Notes: generated by a model from the letters alone, not told the origin. A stretch of 64,000 nucleotides of DNA from Mesorhizobium amorphae CCNWGS0123 (GCF_001686985.1 NZ_CP015318.1:990001-1054000); one strand, 5' to 3'; shown: positions 18,219 to 28,530, counted from the stretch's first letter. Translations and numbers: made by a program.

Positions 18219-19300
18219 GCGCTTAGGCCCCCGAACAGCGTCGGCATGTCGAGCGGCCGGAAGCCGTAATGCGACAGCCAGCGCACGTCGGCATCGAAAA
18301 AGGTGCGCAAATCCGGCATGCCGTATTTCAGCATGGCGATGCGGTCGATGCCCATGCCCCAGGCGAAGCCCTGGTACTCGTCCGGGTCGAGCCCGCCATG
18401 GCGCAGCACATTGGGATGCACCATGCCGCAGCCGAGGATCTCCATCCAGTCGGAGCCTTCGCCGAAGCGCACTTCGCCCGGCCGCGAGCGGTCGCACTGG
18501 ATGTCGACCTCGAGGCTCGGCTCGGTGAACGGGAAGAAGGACGGCCGGAAGCGCATCTTGACGCTCGGCACCTCGAAGAAGGCCTTGCAGAACTCCTCCA
18601 GCACCCACTTCATGTTGGCGACGTTGGCCGACTTGTCGATGACCAGCCCCTCGACCTGATGGAACATCGGCGAGTGGGTAGCGTCCGAATCCTGCCGGTA
18701 GGTCTTGCCCGGAATGACGATGCGGATCGGCGGCTTCTGCCGCTCCATGGTGCGGATCTGCACCGGCGAGGTATGGGTGCGCAACAGCTTGCGTTCGCCC
18801 TTCTCGTCCGGCTGGAAGAAGAAGGTGTCGTGCATCTCGCGCGCCGGATGCCCCTCGGGGAAATTCAGCGCGGTGAAATTGTAGTAGTCGCTCTCGATAT
18901 CCGGGCCTTCGGCGATGGCGAAGCCGAGGTCGCCGAAGATCGCGGCGATCTCGTCGATGACCTGGCTGATCGGATGGATGCGGCCGCGCTCGGCTGGCGA
19001 CTGGCGCACCGGCAGCGTCACGTCGACGGTCTCGGCGGCGAGACGGGCCGAGATCGCCACATCCTTCAGTTCGGCCTTGCGCTGGGTGAGCGCCTCGGTG
19101 ACGCGGTTCTTCAGGCCGTTGATCGCCGGGCCCTTCACCTGACGCTCCTCGGCGCTCATCGCGCCAAGCGTCTTCAGCATTTCGGAGACCGAGCCCTTCT
19201 TGCCGAGCGCCGAAACGCGCACGGCTTCGATCGACGCCTCGTCGGCGGCCGAGGCGATGTCGGCCATCAGGGAATTTTCGAGAGTTTCCATGTCGCTCAT
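18215..19300 (-). CDS. pheS: Phenylalanyl-tRNA synthetase alpha subunit
   Basis: The 361-residue protein has an N-terminal coiled-coil arm (about 1-85) and a class II synthetase catalytic domain. Motif 2 region: [12 protein letters not shown] and [12 protein letters not shown]. Motif 3 region: [20 protein letters not shown]. It activates phenylalanine and, with PheT, charges tRNA-Phe. The start ATG at about 19300 ([10 protein letters not shown]) is likeliest, with an in-frame Met three codons later. It is first of the coupled pheS-GFA-pheT set and lies downstream of rpmI-rplT on the same strand, separated by a terminator and a RIME-like repeat. Confidence 0.96.
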   Translation of the reverse strand: MSDMETLENSLMADIASAADEASIEAVRVSALGKKGSVSEMLKTLGAMSAEERQVKGPAINGLKNRVTEALTQRKAELKDVAISARLAAETVDVTLPVRQSPAERGRIHPISQVIDEIAAIFGDLGFAIAEGPDIESDYYNFTALNFPEGHPAREMHDTFFFQPDEKGERKLLRTHTSPVQIRTMERQKPPIRIVIPGKTYRQDSDATHSPMFHQVEGLVIDKSANVANMKWVLEEFCKAFFEVPSVKMRFRPSFFPFTEPSLEVDIQCDRSRPGEVRFGEGSDWMEILGCGMVHPNVLRHGGLDPDEYQGFAWGMGIDRIAMLKYGMPDLRTFFDADVRWLSHYGFRPLDMPTLFGGLSA

Positions 19301-19315
19301 GTTCCAGACCCGATT

Positions 19316-19418
19316 GAGCAATTCCAGGAAAAGTGTGAAGCGGTTTTCCGTCCGGAATTGCGTAAAAACAAAGACATGGAGCGGTTCGGCGTTCCCGTTA
19401 GACGATGAACCGCTCTAG
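19316..19418. repeat. RIME-like mosaic repeat upstream of pheS
   Basis: One module has GCAATTCC/GGAATTGC arms around GAAGCGGTTTTCC. The adjoining module has perfect GAGCGGTTC and GAACCGCTC arms (about 19379-19416). It lies between the pheS start and the rplT terminator and matches the composite copy at 2106. Confidence 0.8.
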
Positions 19419-19423
19419 GCATA

Positions 19424-19458
19424 AGAAAAACCCGCGCCAGCCGTGCCAGCGCGGGTTC
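19424..19458 (-). terminator. Rho-independent terminator of rpmI-rplT
   Basis: Read on the minus strand, AACCCGCGC pairs with GCGCGGGTT and is followed at once by TTTTTCTT. It lies about 40 bases after the rplT stop. It implies pheS has its own promoter or depends on readthrough. Confidence 0.88.
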
Positions 19459-19496
19459 CCCAAATCAGAATTGCGAATGCTTGGGAAGCGCTGGTC

Positions 19497-19898
19497 TTAA
19501 GCGACAGCGCTTTCAAAAGCGTTCGGCGTGGTGTTCTTGAGGTATTCGAGCGCGACCTTGGCCTTGGCCACGAGAGCGGCGAACGCCTGCGGCTCGTGGA
19601 TGGCCATGTCCGACAGGATCTTGCGGTCGATTTCGATGCCGGCCTTGTTGAGGCCGTCGATGAAGCGGCCATAGGTCAGGCCGTGCTCGTGCGTCGCGGC
19701 GTTGATGCGCTGGATCCACAAAGCGCGGAACGAGCGCTTGCGGTTCTTGCGGTCGCGATAAGCGTACTGCAGCGACTTTTCCACCGCCTGCTTGGCGATG
19801 CGGATGGTGTTCTTGCGGCGGCCGTAGAAACCCTTGGCGGCTTTCAGGACCTTCTTGTGCTTGGCGTGCGAGGTGACGCCTCTCTTTACGCGTGCCAT
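19497..19898 (-). CDS. rplT: 50S ribosomal protein L20
   Basis: The 133-residue basic protein has the typical L20 start ([19 protein letters not shown]) and the conserved core ([20 protein letters not shown]). It binds 23S rRNA early in large-subunit assembly. AAGGAG precedes ATG 19898. Unusually, a RIME-like repeat separates it from rpmI and ends only about 16 bases before the rplT start. A clear terminator follows it. Confidence 0.97.
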   Translation of the reverse strand: MARVKRGVTSHAKHKKVLKAAKGFYGRRKNTIRIAKQAVEKSLQYAYRDRKNRKRSFRALWIQRINAATHEHGLTYGRFIDGLNKAGIEIDRKILSDMAIHEPQAFAALVAKAKVALEYLKNTTPNAFESAVA

Positions 19899-19914
19899 GT
19901 CATGATCTCCTTAA

Positions 19915-19965
19915 AAGCAATTCCAGGAAAAGTGCCCTGGCGGTTTTCCGTTCGGAATTGCGTAA
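19915..19965. repeat. RIME-like repeat between rpmI and rplT
   Basis: GCAATTCC (19917-19924) and GGAATTGC (19954-19961) are the arms. The copy sits inside a two-gene ribosomal-protein transcription unit and is therefore transcribed. It ends just before the rplT ribosome binding site. Confidence 0.8.
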
Positions 19966-19992
19966 AACAAATGCGTGTCCGGACCGAATGCC

Positions 19993-20196
19993 TTAGAGGC
20001 CGTTCGGCAGAAAATTCTTGATGACCTTCTTGCCATCCGGTTCAGCCAGAACCATCGTGCCGCGGGCATTTCGAATGAACTTGTTGGAACGCTTGATCAT
20101 GCCGTGACGCTTGCCGGCCGCAGCCGACAGGACTTTACCCGTACCTGTGATCTTGAACCGCTTCTTGGCGGCCGATTTGGTCTTCATCTTGGGCAT
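19993..20196 (-). CDS. rpmI: 50S ribosomal protein L35
   Basis: The 67-residue very basic protein has the canonical L35 start ([20 protein letters not shown]) and the internal KRHGMIKRS motif. It is part of the large ribosomal subunit. It starts a unit with rplT. In many bacteria infC is directly upstream; here a methyltransferase-like gene and the infC terminator intervene, so rpmI-rplT must have its own promoter in the 193-base gap at 20197-20389. Confidence 0.97.
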   Translation of the reverse strand: MPKMKTKSAAKKRFKITGTGKVLSAAAGKRHGMIKRSNKFIRNARGTMVLAEPDGKKVIKNFLPNGL

Positions 20197-20294
20197 TTTG
20201 CTACTCCGTTTCTATGAGGTCCCTGTCGTGCCTTCGGCACTCCGCGCCTCTTGTTTTGTTCGCTTCGGGCCGACCAAAGCCCGAAAAGCAAATG

Positions 20295-20326
20295 AAACCG
20301 CCACGGCATGCCCTGCCGGGCGGTTT
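20295..20326. terminator. Hairpin upstream of rpmI
   Basis: AAACCGCC (20295-20302) pairs with GGCGGTTT (20319-20326). On the minus strand it follows the methyltransferase-like gene by about 65 bases and precedes rpmI by about 100. The T tract after it on that strand is poor. It may terminate the upstream gene or be part of the rpmI leader. Confidence 0.35.
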
Positions 20327-20389
20327 TCTTGGAACGGCGGTCCTATACGTCAAAGCAGGCTTGCACGCAACACCTGCCGGGATGCGACG

Positions 20390-21034
20390 TTATGGCAGCC
20401 GGAACAGCACCGGCAATATCCCCGACTGCTGCGCACCATCGATGGTTTCGAAGACCGGCAGTGCCACCAGGAACACCAACCCGTCGAGCAAAGTGGTCAA
20501 CAGCAGGCGCGGCTTGAAGCTGCCGGTATCACCTTCCTCATAAAGCGAAAGCCTTGGGAAGAAGCGCGGCACCTTCGCCAGATAGGCCTGGTAAGGAGCG
20601 CCGAGAGCCTCCTTGAGGAATTTCTCCTCGCGCAGGATGACGATGTAGAAGGCGCCCGCGCAGAGCAGCCCAAAGCCGATCGTGGCCGTGATCGAGCCGA
20701 TCTGCGCGCCGACGCCGGCGGCGGCGACGCTCGAGAAGACATAGAGCGGGTTGCGGGTGATCGAATAGGGCCCGCCAGTCACCACCTCGGCGGATTTGCG
20801 CCCGCCAATATAGAGCGTCGACCACAGGCGTCCGACGACGCCGAGGAAGATCAACAGCACGCCGAACATTTCGATGGACTCATGCACCGGGGTGTCCGGC
20901 GGAAAGGTCGACTGCCCGAACAGCAGTGCTGCGAACAGGACGACGACGAGCACCGCAAGCACCATCCGGCGCGTGTGCTGGTAGTTGCCCAGCCCATATT
21001 TGAAGTCCTCGGCAGGCTTCACTTCATTGACCAT
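20390..21034 (-). CDS. Isoprenylcysteine carboxyl methyltransferase-like membrane protein
   Basis: The 214-residue protein has four to five predicted membrane helices. Its second half carries the family signature: TGGPYSITRNPLYVFSSVAA, then REEKFLKEALGAPYQAYLAK and VPRFFP. This pattern is shared by ICMT and phospholipid N-methyltransferase proteins, which use S-adenosylmethionine at the membrane. The acceptor cannot be predicted. It lies between infC and rpmI on the same strand, interrupting an arrangement that is contiguous in many bacteria. Confidence 0.8.
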   Translation of the reverse strand: MVNEVKPAEDFKYGLGNYQHTRRMVLAVLVVVLFAALLFGQSTFPPDTPVHESIEMFGVLLIFLGVVGRLWSTLYIGGRKSAEVVTGGPYSITRNPLYVFSSVAAAGVGAQIGSITATIGFGLLCAGAFYIVILREEKFLKEALGAPYQAYLAKVPRFFPRLSLYEEGDTGSFKPRLLLTTLLDGLVFLVALPVFETIDGAQQSGILPVLFRLP

Positions 21035-21100
21035 GTCGGAATCCGATCGTCGAGGGGTTCAGAGCTATCCTTGCTCCAGCCGGCGATTGCAGCGTCTGGA

Positions 21101-21136
21101 CAAGAAAAAGGCGTCCCGCCGATCGCCGGGACGCCC
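21101..21136 (-). terminator. Rho-independent terminator of infC
   Basis: On the minus strand, GGCGTCCCG (21135-21127) pairs with CGGGACGCC (21118-21110) and is followed by TTTTTCTT. It is about 55 bases beyond the infC stop, so infC is probably transcribed alone. Confidence 0.88.
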
Positions 21137-21190
21137 TGGGGTATGATTCAGGCGGATTTAAGCGCGATGACCACGCTGAACTGATCGTGA

Positions 21191-21727
21191 TCAGCGGGGT
21201 GCCAGCACCATCATCATCTGGCGGCCTTCGAGCTTCGGTTCCGCTTCGACCTTGGCGATCGGCGCCACTTCCTCGCGGACCTTGTTCAGAAGCTGCATGC
21301 CGAGTTCCATATGCGCCATCTCGCGGCCACGGAAGCGCAGCGTCAGCTTGACCTTGTCGCCTTCCTCGAAGAAGCGCCGCACGGCCTTCATCTTGGTCTC
21401 GTAGTCGTGGCTGTCGATGTTCGGGCGCATCTTGATCTCCTTGATCTCGATGACCTTCTGGTTCTTGCGCGCCTCGGCCGCCTTCTTCTGGTTGGCGTAT
21501 TTCAACTTGCCGAGATCGAGGATTTTGACGACGGGCGGTACCGCATTGGGCGATATCTCGACCAGATCGAGCCCGGCCTCTTCGGCGAGCAGCAATGCGT
21601 CGTTGATGGAAACGTCGCCGCGGTTCTGGCCTTCTGCGTCGATAAGCTGGACCCGGGGAACCCGGATGTCGCGGTTGGAGCGCGGCCCATCCTTGGTGGG
21701 CGCCGCTGCTTTGAAAGGTCTGCGAAT
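21191..21727 (-). CDS. infC: Translation initiation factor IF-3, starting with AUU
   Basis: The 178-residue IF-3 has both domains: an N-domain with [20 protein letters not shown] and [20 protein letters not shown], and a C-domain with [14 protein letters not shown] and [17 protein letters not shown]. The first ATG or GTG-type start in the frame would cut off 44 conserved residues. The sequence instead supports ATT at 21725-21727 (peptide [10 protein letters not shown]) with AAGGAG nine bases upstream. AUU starts are the known basis of infC autoregulation in Escherichia coli, because IF-3 discriminates against them. The same control is therefore likely here. Confidence 0.95.
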   Translation of the reverse strand: MRRPFKAAAPTKDGPRSNRDIRVPRVQLIDAEGQNRGDVSINDALLLAEEAGLDLVEISPNAVPPVVKILDLGKLKYANQKKAAEARKNQKVIEIKEIKMRPNIDSHDYETKMKAVRRFFEEGDKVKLTLRFRGREMAHMELGMQLLNKVREEVAPIAKVEAEPKLEGRQMMMVLAPR

Positions 21728-21934
21728 GGTCGTGGTCTCCTTGAGCCGTTTCGTTCAGGGTTCTTCAGTTCGGATGTTCAGGACGCGCCAATGTGGTGAG
21801 CGCGCGGCGCAAGTCAATAGCACAGCCTTCTCAGGAAATCACCTGATCGCGAGCTTGCACCAAGCAAAGAAAGTTGCAGGCCGCTTTTCGTTGAACGCCC
21901 GGCTGTGCCAAAAGACCCGGCGTGAGGGAAAGCC

Positions 21935-22705
21935 ATGACCGCCACTGCGCCTGAGTTTCTGGAAGTCGAGGGAACCGATATCGCCGTCAGACGCGCGCCG
22001 GGGGCTGCGCCAGGCGTCGTCTGGCTCGGCGGCTACAAATCCGACATGCTGGGCACCAAGGCCGAGACGCTGGCTGAGTGGACGGCAAAGGAAGGCCGCG
22101 CCTTCCTGCGCCACGACTATTCCGGCCACGGCGAATCGGGCGGCGCCTTTGCCGACGGCACCATTTCGAAATGGCTCGGGCAAAGCCTTGCCGTCTTCCG
22201 TCACTTCACCAAGGGCAAGCAGGTCCTGGTCGGCTCCTCCATGGGCGCCTGGATCGCGTTGCGCATGATCCAGGAATTGCACAAGGCGGGTGACGACAGC
22301 ATCGCCGGCCTGGTGCTGCTGGCTCCCGCGCCGGATTTCACCGCCGAGCTGGTCGAGCCGGTGCTGACCGAGGCGCAGAAGCGCGATCTCACTGAGAAGG
22401 GGTTCTTCGAGGAGCCGTCCGACTATTCGGCCGAGCCCTACATCTATACGCGCGCCTTGATCGAGGACGGCAGGAAGAACCTTGTCATGGCCGGGCCGAT
22501 CGACACCCATTGCCCGGTCCACATCCTGCAGGGCCTGGCCGACGCCGACGTGCCGTCGAGCCATGCGCTGAAACTCGCCGCCCTGCTGCCGGCCGATGAC
22601 GTGACGCTGTCGCTCATCCCCGATGGCGACCACCGCCTGTCGCGACCGCAGGATCTCGACATGCTGTTGCGGGCAGTGGGCGACATGGTGCGGCGAGCAG
22701 GGTAG
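21935..22705 (+). CDS. Alpha/beta hydrolase (ABHD10-like thioesterase family)
   Basis: The 256-residue protein has an alpha/beta hydrolase fold with a visible triad: Ser in VGSSMGAW, Asp in LQGLADADVP and His in IPDGDHRLS. The oxyanion region is WLGGYKSDM and the core motif is RHDYSGHGESGG. The arrangement matches palmitoyl-protein thioesterase ABHD10-like hydrolases. The substrate is unknown. It is followed after three bases by a BenE-type transporter gene, so co-transcription is likely, and it is divergent from infC. Confidence 0.85.
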   Translation: MTATAPEFLEVEGTDIAVRRAPGAAPGVVWLGGYKSDMLGTKAETLAEWTAKEGRAFLRHDYSGHGESGGAFADGTISKWLGQSLAVFRHFTKGKQVLVGSSMGAWIALRMIQELHKAGDDSIAGLVLLAPAPDFTAELVEPVLTEAQKRDLTEKGFFEEPSDYSAEPYIYTRALIEDGRKNLVMAGPIDTHCPVHILQGLADADVPSSHALKLAALLPADDVTLSLIPDGDHRLSRPQDLDMLLRAVGDMVRRAG

Positions 22706-22708
22706 GCC

Positions 22709-23851
22709 ATGCGCATTTCCATCCCGATATCCGCCTTTGTCGCGGCAATCGTCGGCTTTGGCGGCACCCTGGCCATTGTCATCGCCGCCGCCAAGGCGGT
22801 CGGCGCCACCCAGGTCGAGACGGCGAGCTGGGTCACCGCAGTGTGCCTGGCGATGACCATCGAGTGCCTGTGGCTGTCCTGGCGCACGAAAATGCCCGTC
22901 ATCACCGCCTGGTCGACGCCGGGCCTGGCGCTGATCGCGGCATCGAGCGGCTTTACGGTAAATGACGCGGTGGGCGCCTTCATCGTCACCGCCATCCTGT
23001 TGATCGCCACCGGCCTGTTCAAGCCGCTGACCCAGCTGATCGCCAGGATACCGGCCTCGGTTGCTTCCGGCATGCTGGCCGGCATCCTCGTCAGCTTCGC
23101 CACCGGCGCGGTCAAGACCATTCCCGCCGACCCCTGGCTGATCCTGCCGCTGATCGGGACATTTTTTGTCATCCGCCTGTTCAACCCGGCACTGTCGGTT
23201 CTTGCGGTGTTGATCGGCGGCGGCCTCGCCGCCTTCCTCACCGGCCGTGTCGGCGGCCTGCCGACGCCGGAACTGTCGACCCTCACACTGATTGCGCCGC
23301 ATTTCAGCGCTGCGTCGATCATCGGCCTGGCCTTGCCGCTCTACCTCGTCACCATGGCCTCGCAGAACCTGTCCGGCCTCGCCGTGCTGAGGGCCGCCGG
23401 TTACCATCCCGAGCCCGGTCCGCTGATCGGCGTCACTGGCCTGTTGTCGCTGCTGACGGCGCCGTTCGGCGCCTCGACCACCAATCTGGCGGCAATCTCG
23501 GCGGCGATCTGCACCGGGCCGGACGTGCATCCCGACCCGGCCGAGCGCTGGAAGACGGGTCCCTTCTATGCACTGGCCTATCTGGTCTTCGCCATCTTCG
23601 GCGCCTCGCTGGTGGCAATCTTCGCTGTCCTGCCGCAGAGCCTGATCGTGCTGGTCGCCGGCCTGGCGCTGATGGCGCCTTTGGCCAACGCGCTGTCGAT
23701 CGCGCTCAAGGAGGAGAGCGAGCGCATGGCCGCCACCGTCACCTTCGCCGTCACCGCTTCCGGGCTGACGCTGTTTGGCGTCGGCGCCGCGTTCTGGGGC
23801 CTGGTTGCCGGCCTGGCCGTGCTTTTCCTCGAAATGCTCAAAAAGAAATAA
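22709..23851 (+). CDS. BenE family benzoate/H+ symporter-like transporter
   Basis: The 380-residue inner-membrane protein has about 12 hydrophobic helices and BenE family features: WSTPGLALIAASSGFTVNDA, RIPASVASGMLAGILVSF and GASTTNLAAISAAICTGPD. BenE proteins import aromatic acids such as benzoate with protons. No aromatic catabolic genes are in the window, so the true substrate is open. It starts three bases after the hydrolase gene, forming a probable two-gene operon. Confidence 0.87.
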   Translation: MRISIPISAFVAAIVGFGGTLAIVIAAAKAVGATQVETASWVTAVCLAMTIECLWLSWRTKMPVITAWSTPGLALIAASSGFTVNDAVGAFIVTAILLIATGLFKPLTQLIARIPASVASGMLAGILVSFATGAVKTIPADPWLILPLIGTFFVIRLFNPALSVLAVLIGGGLAAFLTGRVGGLPTPELSTLTLIAPHFSAASIIGLALPLYLVTMASQNLSGLAVLRAAGYHPEPGPLIGVTGLLSLLTAPFGASTTNLAAISAAICTGPDVHPDPAERWKTGPFYALAYLVFAIFGASLVAIFAVLPQSLIVLVAGLALMAPLANALSIALKEESERMAATVTFAVTASGLTLFGVGAAFWGLVAGLAVLFLEMLKKK

Positions 23852-23968
23852 TCATTTCAGCCCTTTGTCCGGTTTTGGCCGGATCTGTCTTGAATAGCCG
23901 TTTTCCCCATCCCATTTCGATTCCACGCAGCCGCAATTGGCTGTCTCCAACGGAAGGACTGGGAGAAA

Positions 23969-24448
23969 ATGAACACGACTGCTTTGATCCGCCCGGCCTG
24001 GACGCCGGCGACCATCGCGTTGATGGTGATCGGCTTCATGGTGTTCTGGCCGCTCGGCTTCGCCATGCTCGCCTACATCATCTGGGGCGACCGGCTCGAC
24101 GGCTTCAAGCGCGACGTCAACCGCGCCACGGACGGTATCTTCGCCGGCTGCCGCCGCGGTTCCGACAAGGCCGCGCGCTGGGGCCACGGCTCCGCCCGCA
24201 CCGGCAACGTCGCTTTCGACGACTGGCGCGAAAAGGAGCTTGAGCGCCTCGCCGAAGAGCGCCGCAAGCTCGACGAGATGCTGACCGAGTTCGACGACTA
24301 CGCTCGCGAACTGCGCCGCGCCAAGGACCAGGACGAGTTCGACCGCTTCATGGCGAACCGCAACAAGTCGACCAGCCCGACGACGACTGAGTCGAGCAAG
24401 TCGGCGACCACCAAGCGTGGCAAGGGTTCGAACCTGCTTGACGACTGA
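23969..24448 (+). CDS. DUF2852-type membrane protein
   Basis: The 159-residue protein has an N-terminal pair of membrane helices (ALMVIGFMVFWPLGFAMLAY), a linker with RGSDKAARWGHGSARTGN, a long charged helix (about 88-125, EKELERLAEERRKLDEMLTE) and a Ser/Thr-rich tail. This matches the DUF2852 family of alphaproteobacteria, whose function is unknown. It is a single gene followed by a clear terminator. Confidence 0.8.
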   Translation: MNTTALIRPAWTPATIALMVIGFMVFWPLGFAMLAYIIWGDRLDGFKRDVNRATDGIFAGCRRGSDKAARWGHGSARTGNVAFDDWREKELERLAEERRKLDEMLTEFDDYARELRRAKDQDEFDRFMANRNKSTSPTTTESSKSATTKRGKGSNLLDD

Positions 24449-24474
24449 GGCCGCGCGACAGGTCTCGGCATGAC

Positions 24475-24510
24475 AAACGGCGTCGCGCAAGCGGCGCCGT
24501 TTCTTTTTTG
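24475..24510 (+). terminator. Rho-independent terminator after the DUF2852 gene
   Basis: AAACGGCG (24475-24482) pairs with CGCCGTTT (24495-24502), followed by TTCTTTTTT. Confidence 0.85.
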
Positions 24511-24566
24511 TTCTCTTTCAGCTTCGCTCCACTGGCCGTTTTCCTCGAATCGCGTATCGTCCAGCC

Positions 24567-25325
24567 ATGTCCTTCGGCTTCTTCCGCAACCTGACCAAGC
24601 CCAAGCCCTCGCCCGTCGTCGAGCGCGAGCATAGCGTCGCTGGCCGCACGCTGCCGCTCAAGATCGTCGAGAGCGCCAGGGCGCGGCGCCTCACGCTGCG
24701 CATCGATTCCGGCGGTCAGGGCCTGCGCATCACCGTGCCGCCGGGGCTGCGCCGCGGCGAGGTCGAAAAATTCCTCGACCGTCACCAGGACTGGCTGGAG
24801 CAGCGGCTGGCCAAGGTGCCGACCCGTCCACAAGTAAGACCAGGCATCAAGATCCCGGTGCGGGGAGTGGCGCACCGCATCGTCCATGAGCCGGCGAAAC
24901 GCGGCACCGTCACCGTGTCGCGCGACGAGCGCGGCCCGCTGCTGATCGTGCATGGCGAGCGCGTGCACCTGCCGCGCCGCATCGCCGATTTCCTCAAGCG
25001 CGAGGCCAAGCGCGAGATCGAGCGCCTGGTGGTCAAGCACAGCGCCGCGATCGGCAAGCGCGCCAAGGCGATCCGCTTCAAGGACACGTCGAGCCGCTGG
25101 GGTTCGTGCACCTCCGACGGCAATCTATCCTTCTCCTGGCGCATCATGATGGCGCCCGCGCCGGTCATAAACTACCTGGTGGCGCATGAGGTGGCGCATC
25201 TCAAGGAGATGAACCACGGCCCGAAATTCTGGAAATTGTGCGAACAGCTCTGCCCCGACACCGAGCGCTGCAAGGACTGGCTGAAGCGCAATGGCGGCGC
25301 GCTGCAGGCGATTGTTTTCGACTAA
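24567..25325 (+). CDS. M48/SprT-like zinc metallopeptidase (DUF45, YgjP-like)
   Basis: The 252-residue cytoplasmic protein has the zinc motif HEVAH at 207-211 with a further His at 217 (MNHGPKFW), preceded by RFKDTSSRWGSCTSDGNLSF and SWRIMMAPAPVINYLVAH, as in the YgjP/DUF45 family. The family is predicted to be proteolytic and is associated in some bacteria with restriction loci; none is visible here. It follows the DUF2852 terminator and seems monocistronic. Confidence 0.85.
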   Translation: MSFGFFRNLTKPKPSPVVEREHSVAGRTLPLKIVESARARRLTLRIDSGGQGLRITVPPGLRRGEVEKFLDRHQDWLEQRLAKVPTRPQVRPGIKIPVRGVAHRIVHEPAKRGTVTVSRDERGPLLIVHGERVHLPRRIADFLKREAKREIERLVVKHSAAIGKRAKAIRFKDTSSRWGSCTSDGNLSFSWRIMMAPAPVINYLVAHEVAHLKEMNHGPKFWKLCEQLCPDTERCKDWLKRNGGALQAIVFD

Positions 25326-25354
25326 CGCGCCCGAACCGGCCTCGGCCGGTCGGC

Positions 25355-25573
25355 TCAATCGTCATTCGCCGCGTTCAACTCCTCCGGCCGCAAGCCCTCA
25401 TCGCCCTGGCGCGGCCACGGCAGGAAATTCCGCTCGAAGGCGTCGCCGCCGAAATAGTCGAGCGCGCGGTGCGCCTCGGCGCCGTTGAAGGCGGCCTTGT
25501 CCATCAGATGCGCGATGACTTCGCGCGCCTGCGCGATCTTCTGCCTGAGTTGGACGACGCTCTGGTCTGCCAT
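25355..25573 (-). CDS. Small hypothetical protein
   Basis: The 72-residue acidic soluble protein starts MADQSVVQLRQKIAQAREVI and has a helical N-terminal half followed by a Pro/Gly-rich tail (FLPWPRQGDEG). I do not recognise it. ATG 25573 is preferred over ATG 25639, because the extra 22 residues are not protein-like. It lies between two plus-strand genes and is divergent from trpF. Confidence 0.55.
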   Translation of the reverse strand: MADQSVVQLRQKIAQAREVIAHLMDKAAFNGAEAHRALDYFGGDAFERNFLPWPRQGDEGLRPEELNAANDD

Positions 25574-25683
25574 GGTCGTTTCTCCCGCCTGTGTTCCCTT
25601 ATGGAAAGGTAGCGCTTTCCTCTCCGGCGGCAACAGCATGCTTTTTCTCGACTCTTTTGCCGTTTCGTGCCAATCCCCGCGCC

Positions 25684-26343
25684 ATGGCGCACGACATCAA
25701 GATATGCGGGTTGAAGACCGACGAGGCACTGGCCGCGGCGCTGGCCGGCGGCGCCAGCCATGTCGGTTTTATTTTCTTTGCCAAGAGCCCGCGCTACGTC
25801 GACCCGGCTGAAGCCGGTCGTCTGCGCGAAGCGGCGCGCGGCAAGGCCAAGGCGGTCGCCGTCACCGTCGACGCCAGCGACGCATTTCTCGACGAGATCG
25901 TCGCGAAAATGAGCCCCGAAATGCTGCAGCTCCACGGCTCGGAAACACCCGAGCGGGTTGTCGAAGTGAAGGCCCGCTACGGCCTGCCGGTCATGAAGGC
26001 GCTGTCGGTCAGCGAGGCAGCGGATATCGAGCGGATAAAGCCCTTCATCGGCATCGCCGACCGCTTCCTGTTCGATGCCAAGCCGCCGAAAGGATCGGAA
26101 TTGCCGGGTGGCAACGGCATCGCCTTCGACTGGCGCATTCTGGCCGGCCTTGACGCCGGCGTCGATTACATGCTTTCCGGTGGGCTCAACGCCGCCAATA
26201 TCGGCGATGCCCTCCAGCTTGCCAATCCGCCCGGAATAGACATTTCGTCGGGCGTGGAAAGCGTGCCGGGCGTCAAGGAGCCGGCGCTGATCGAGCAGTT
26301 TTTCCGGGCCGTCAGGGCCGCACGCGACAACCGCGCCGCCTGA
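25684..26343 (+). CDS. trpF: Phosphoribosylanthranilate isomerase
   Basis: The 219-residue TIM-barrel enzyme starts at ATG 25684 with the catalytic Cys motif DIKICGLK. The catalytic Asp lies in AVTVDASD, the mid-barrel LQLHGSETPE is typical, and the phosphate-binding loops include LSGGLN and GIDISSGVES. It isomerises phosphoribosylanthranilate in tryptophan biosynthesis. It heads the trpF-trpB-trpA-accD-folC series characteristic of rhizobia, separated from trpB by a RIME-like repeat. Confidence 0.96.
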   Translation: MAHDIKICGLKTDEALAAALAGGASHVGFIFFAKSPRYVDPAEAGRLREAARGKAKAVAVTVDASDAFLDEIVAKMSPEMLQLHGSETPERVVEVKARYGLPVMKALSVSEAADIERIKPFIGIADRFLFDAKPPKGSELPGGNGIAFDWRILAGLDAGVDYMLSGGLNAANIGDALQLANPPGIDISSGVESVPGVKEPALIEQFFRAVRAARDNRAA

Positions 26344-26349
26344 GCGTGC

Positions 26350-26408
26350 TCTAAACCAAAGCATGTCCCGGAAAAGTGGGAACCGGTTTTCCGCCTAGGA
26401 CATGCTCA
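26350..26408. repeat. RIME-like repeat between trpF and trpB
   Basis: GCATGTCC (26361-26368) and GGACATGC (26398-26405) are perfect arms around GGAAAAGTGGGAACCGGTTTT. The core is shared with the other copies; the arm sequence is a variant. It is transcribed inside the trp operon. Confidence 0.78.
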
Positions 26409-26431
26409 AGACCAGATGCAGGAGATCGGCG

Positions 26432-27652
<1,221 letters not shown>

Positions 27653-27654
27653 TC

Positions 27655-28494
27655 ATGACCACCCGCATCGACCGCCGCATGGCAAAACTGAAAGCCGAAG
27701 GCCGCCCAGCTTTAGTTACTTATTTCATGAGCGGCGATCCGGACTACGACACCGCTCTGTCGATCATGAAGGCGCTGCCGAAGGCAGGCGCCGACATCAT
27801 CGAAATGGGCATGCCGTTTTCCGATCCGATGGCCGACGGCCCGGCGATCCAGGCGGCCGGCCTGCGTGCGCTGAAGGGCGGCCAGACGCTGGTCAAGACG
27901 CTGCAGATGGCGGCAGAATTCCGGACCAGTGACAATGAAACGCCGATCGTCCTGATGGGCTACTACAACCCGATCTACATCTATGGTGTCGACCGTTTCC
28001 TCAAGGACGCGATCGCCAGCGGCATCGACGGGCTGATCGTCGTCGACCTGCCACCGGAAATGGACGAGGAACTCTGCATCCCGGCGCTCAAGGCCGGCAT
28101 CAACTTCATCCGCCTGGCGACGCCGACCACCGACGACAAGCGCCTGCCCAAGGTGCTGCAGAACACCTCCGGCTTCGTCTACTATGTCTCGATGACCGGC
28201 ATCACCGGCTCTGCTCTGGCCGACACCAACAAGGTTGCCGCCGCGGTCAAGCGCATCAAAGGTCACACCGACCTGCCGGTCTGTGTCGGCTTTGGCGTCA
28301 AGACCGCCGAGCAGGCGCGCACCATCGGTGCCAATGCCGATGGCGTGGTCGTTGGCACCGCGATCGTCAATGCGGTCGCCAATGTGCTCGGACCCAAGGG
28401 TGAAAAGACCGCCGATCCGGCCGAAGCGGTCGCCACTTTTGTCAGCGGACTGTCGCAAGGCGTGCGCTCGGCTCGCCTTGCTGCCGCCGAATAA
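27655..28494 (+). CDS. trpA: Tryptophan synthase alpha chain
   Basis: The 279-residue TIM-barrel subunit cleaves indole-glycerol phosphate to indole. The catalytic Glu is in [15 protein letters not shown] and the catalytic Asp in [10 protein letters not shown]; the phosphate loop is [10 protein letters not shown]. It starts two bases after trpB and precedes accD by 36 bases in the same operon. Confidence 0.97.
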   Translation: MTTRIDRRMAKLKAEGRPALVTYFMSGDPDYDTALSIMKALPKAGADIIEMGMPFSDPMADGPAIQAAGLRALKGGQTLVKTLQMAAEFRTSDNETPIVLMGYYNPIYIYGVDRFLKDAIASGIDGLIVVDLPPEMDEELCIPALKAGINFIRLATPTTDDKRLPKVLQNTSGFVYYVSMTGITGSALADTNKVAAAVKRIKGHTDLPVCVGFGVKTAEQARTIGANADGVVVGTAIVNAVANVLGPKGEKTADPAEAVATFVSGLSQGVRSARLAAAE

Positions 28495-28530
28495 TCTTCC
28501 TACCTCTTCGTCAGGACAGGAGCCGAAGCG

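Noticed and set aside
20197..20389. L20-type autoregulatory leader upstream of rpmI
   Set aside because: A hairpin exists, but nothing matches a known L20-binding structure and the gene order differs from that of the known examples.
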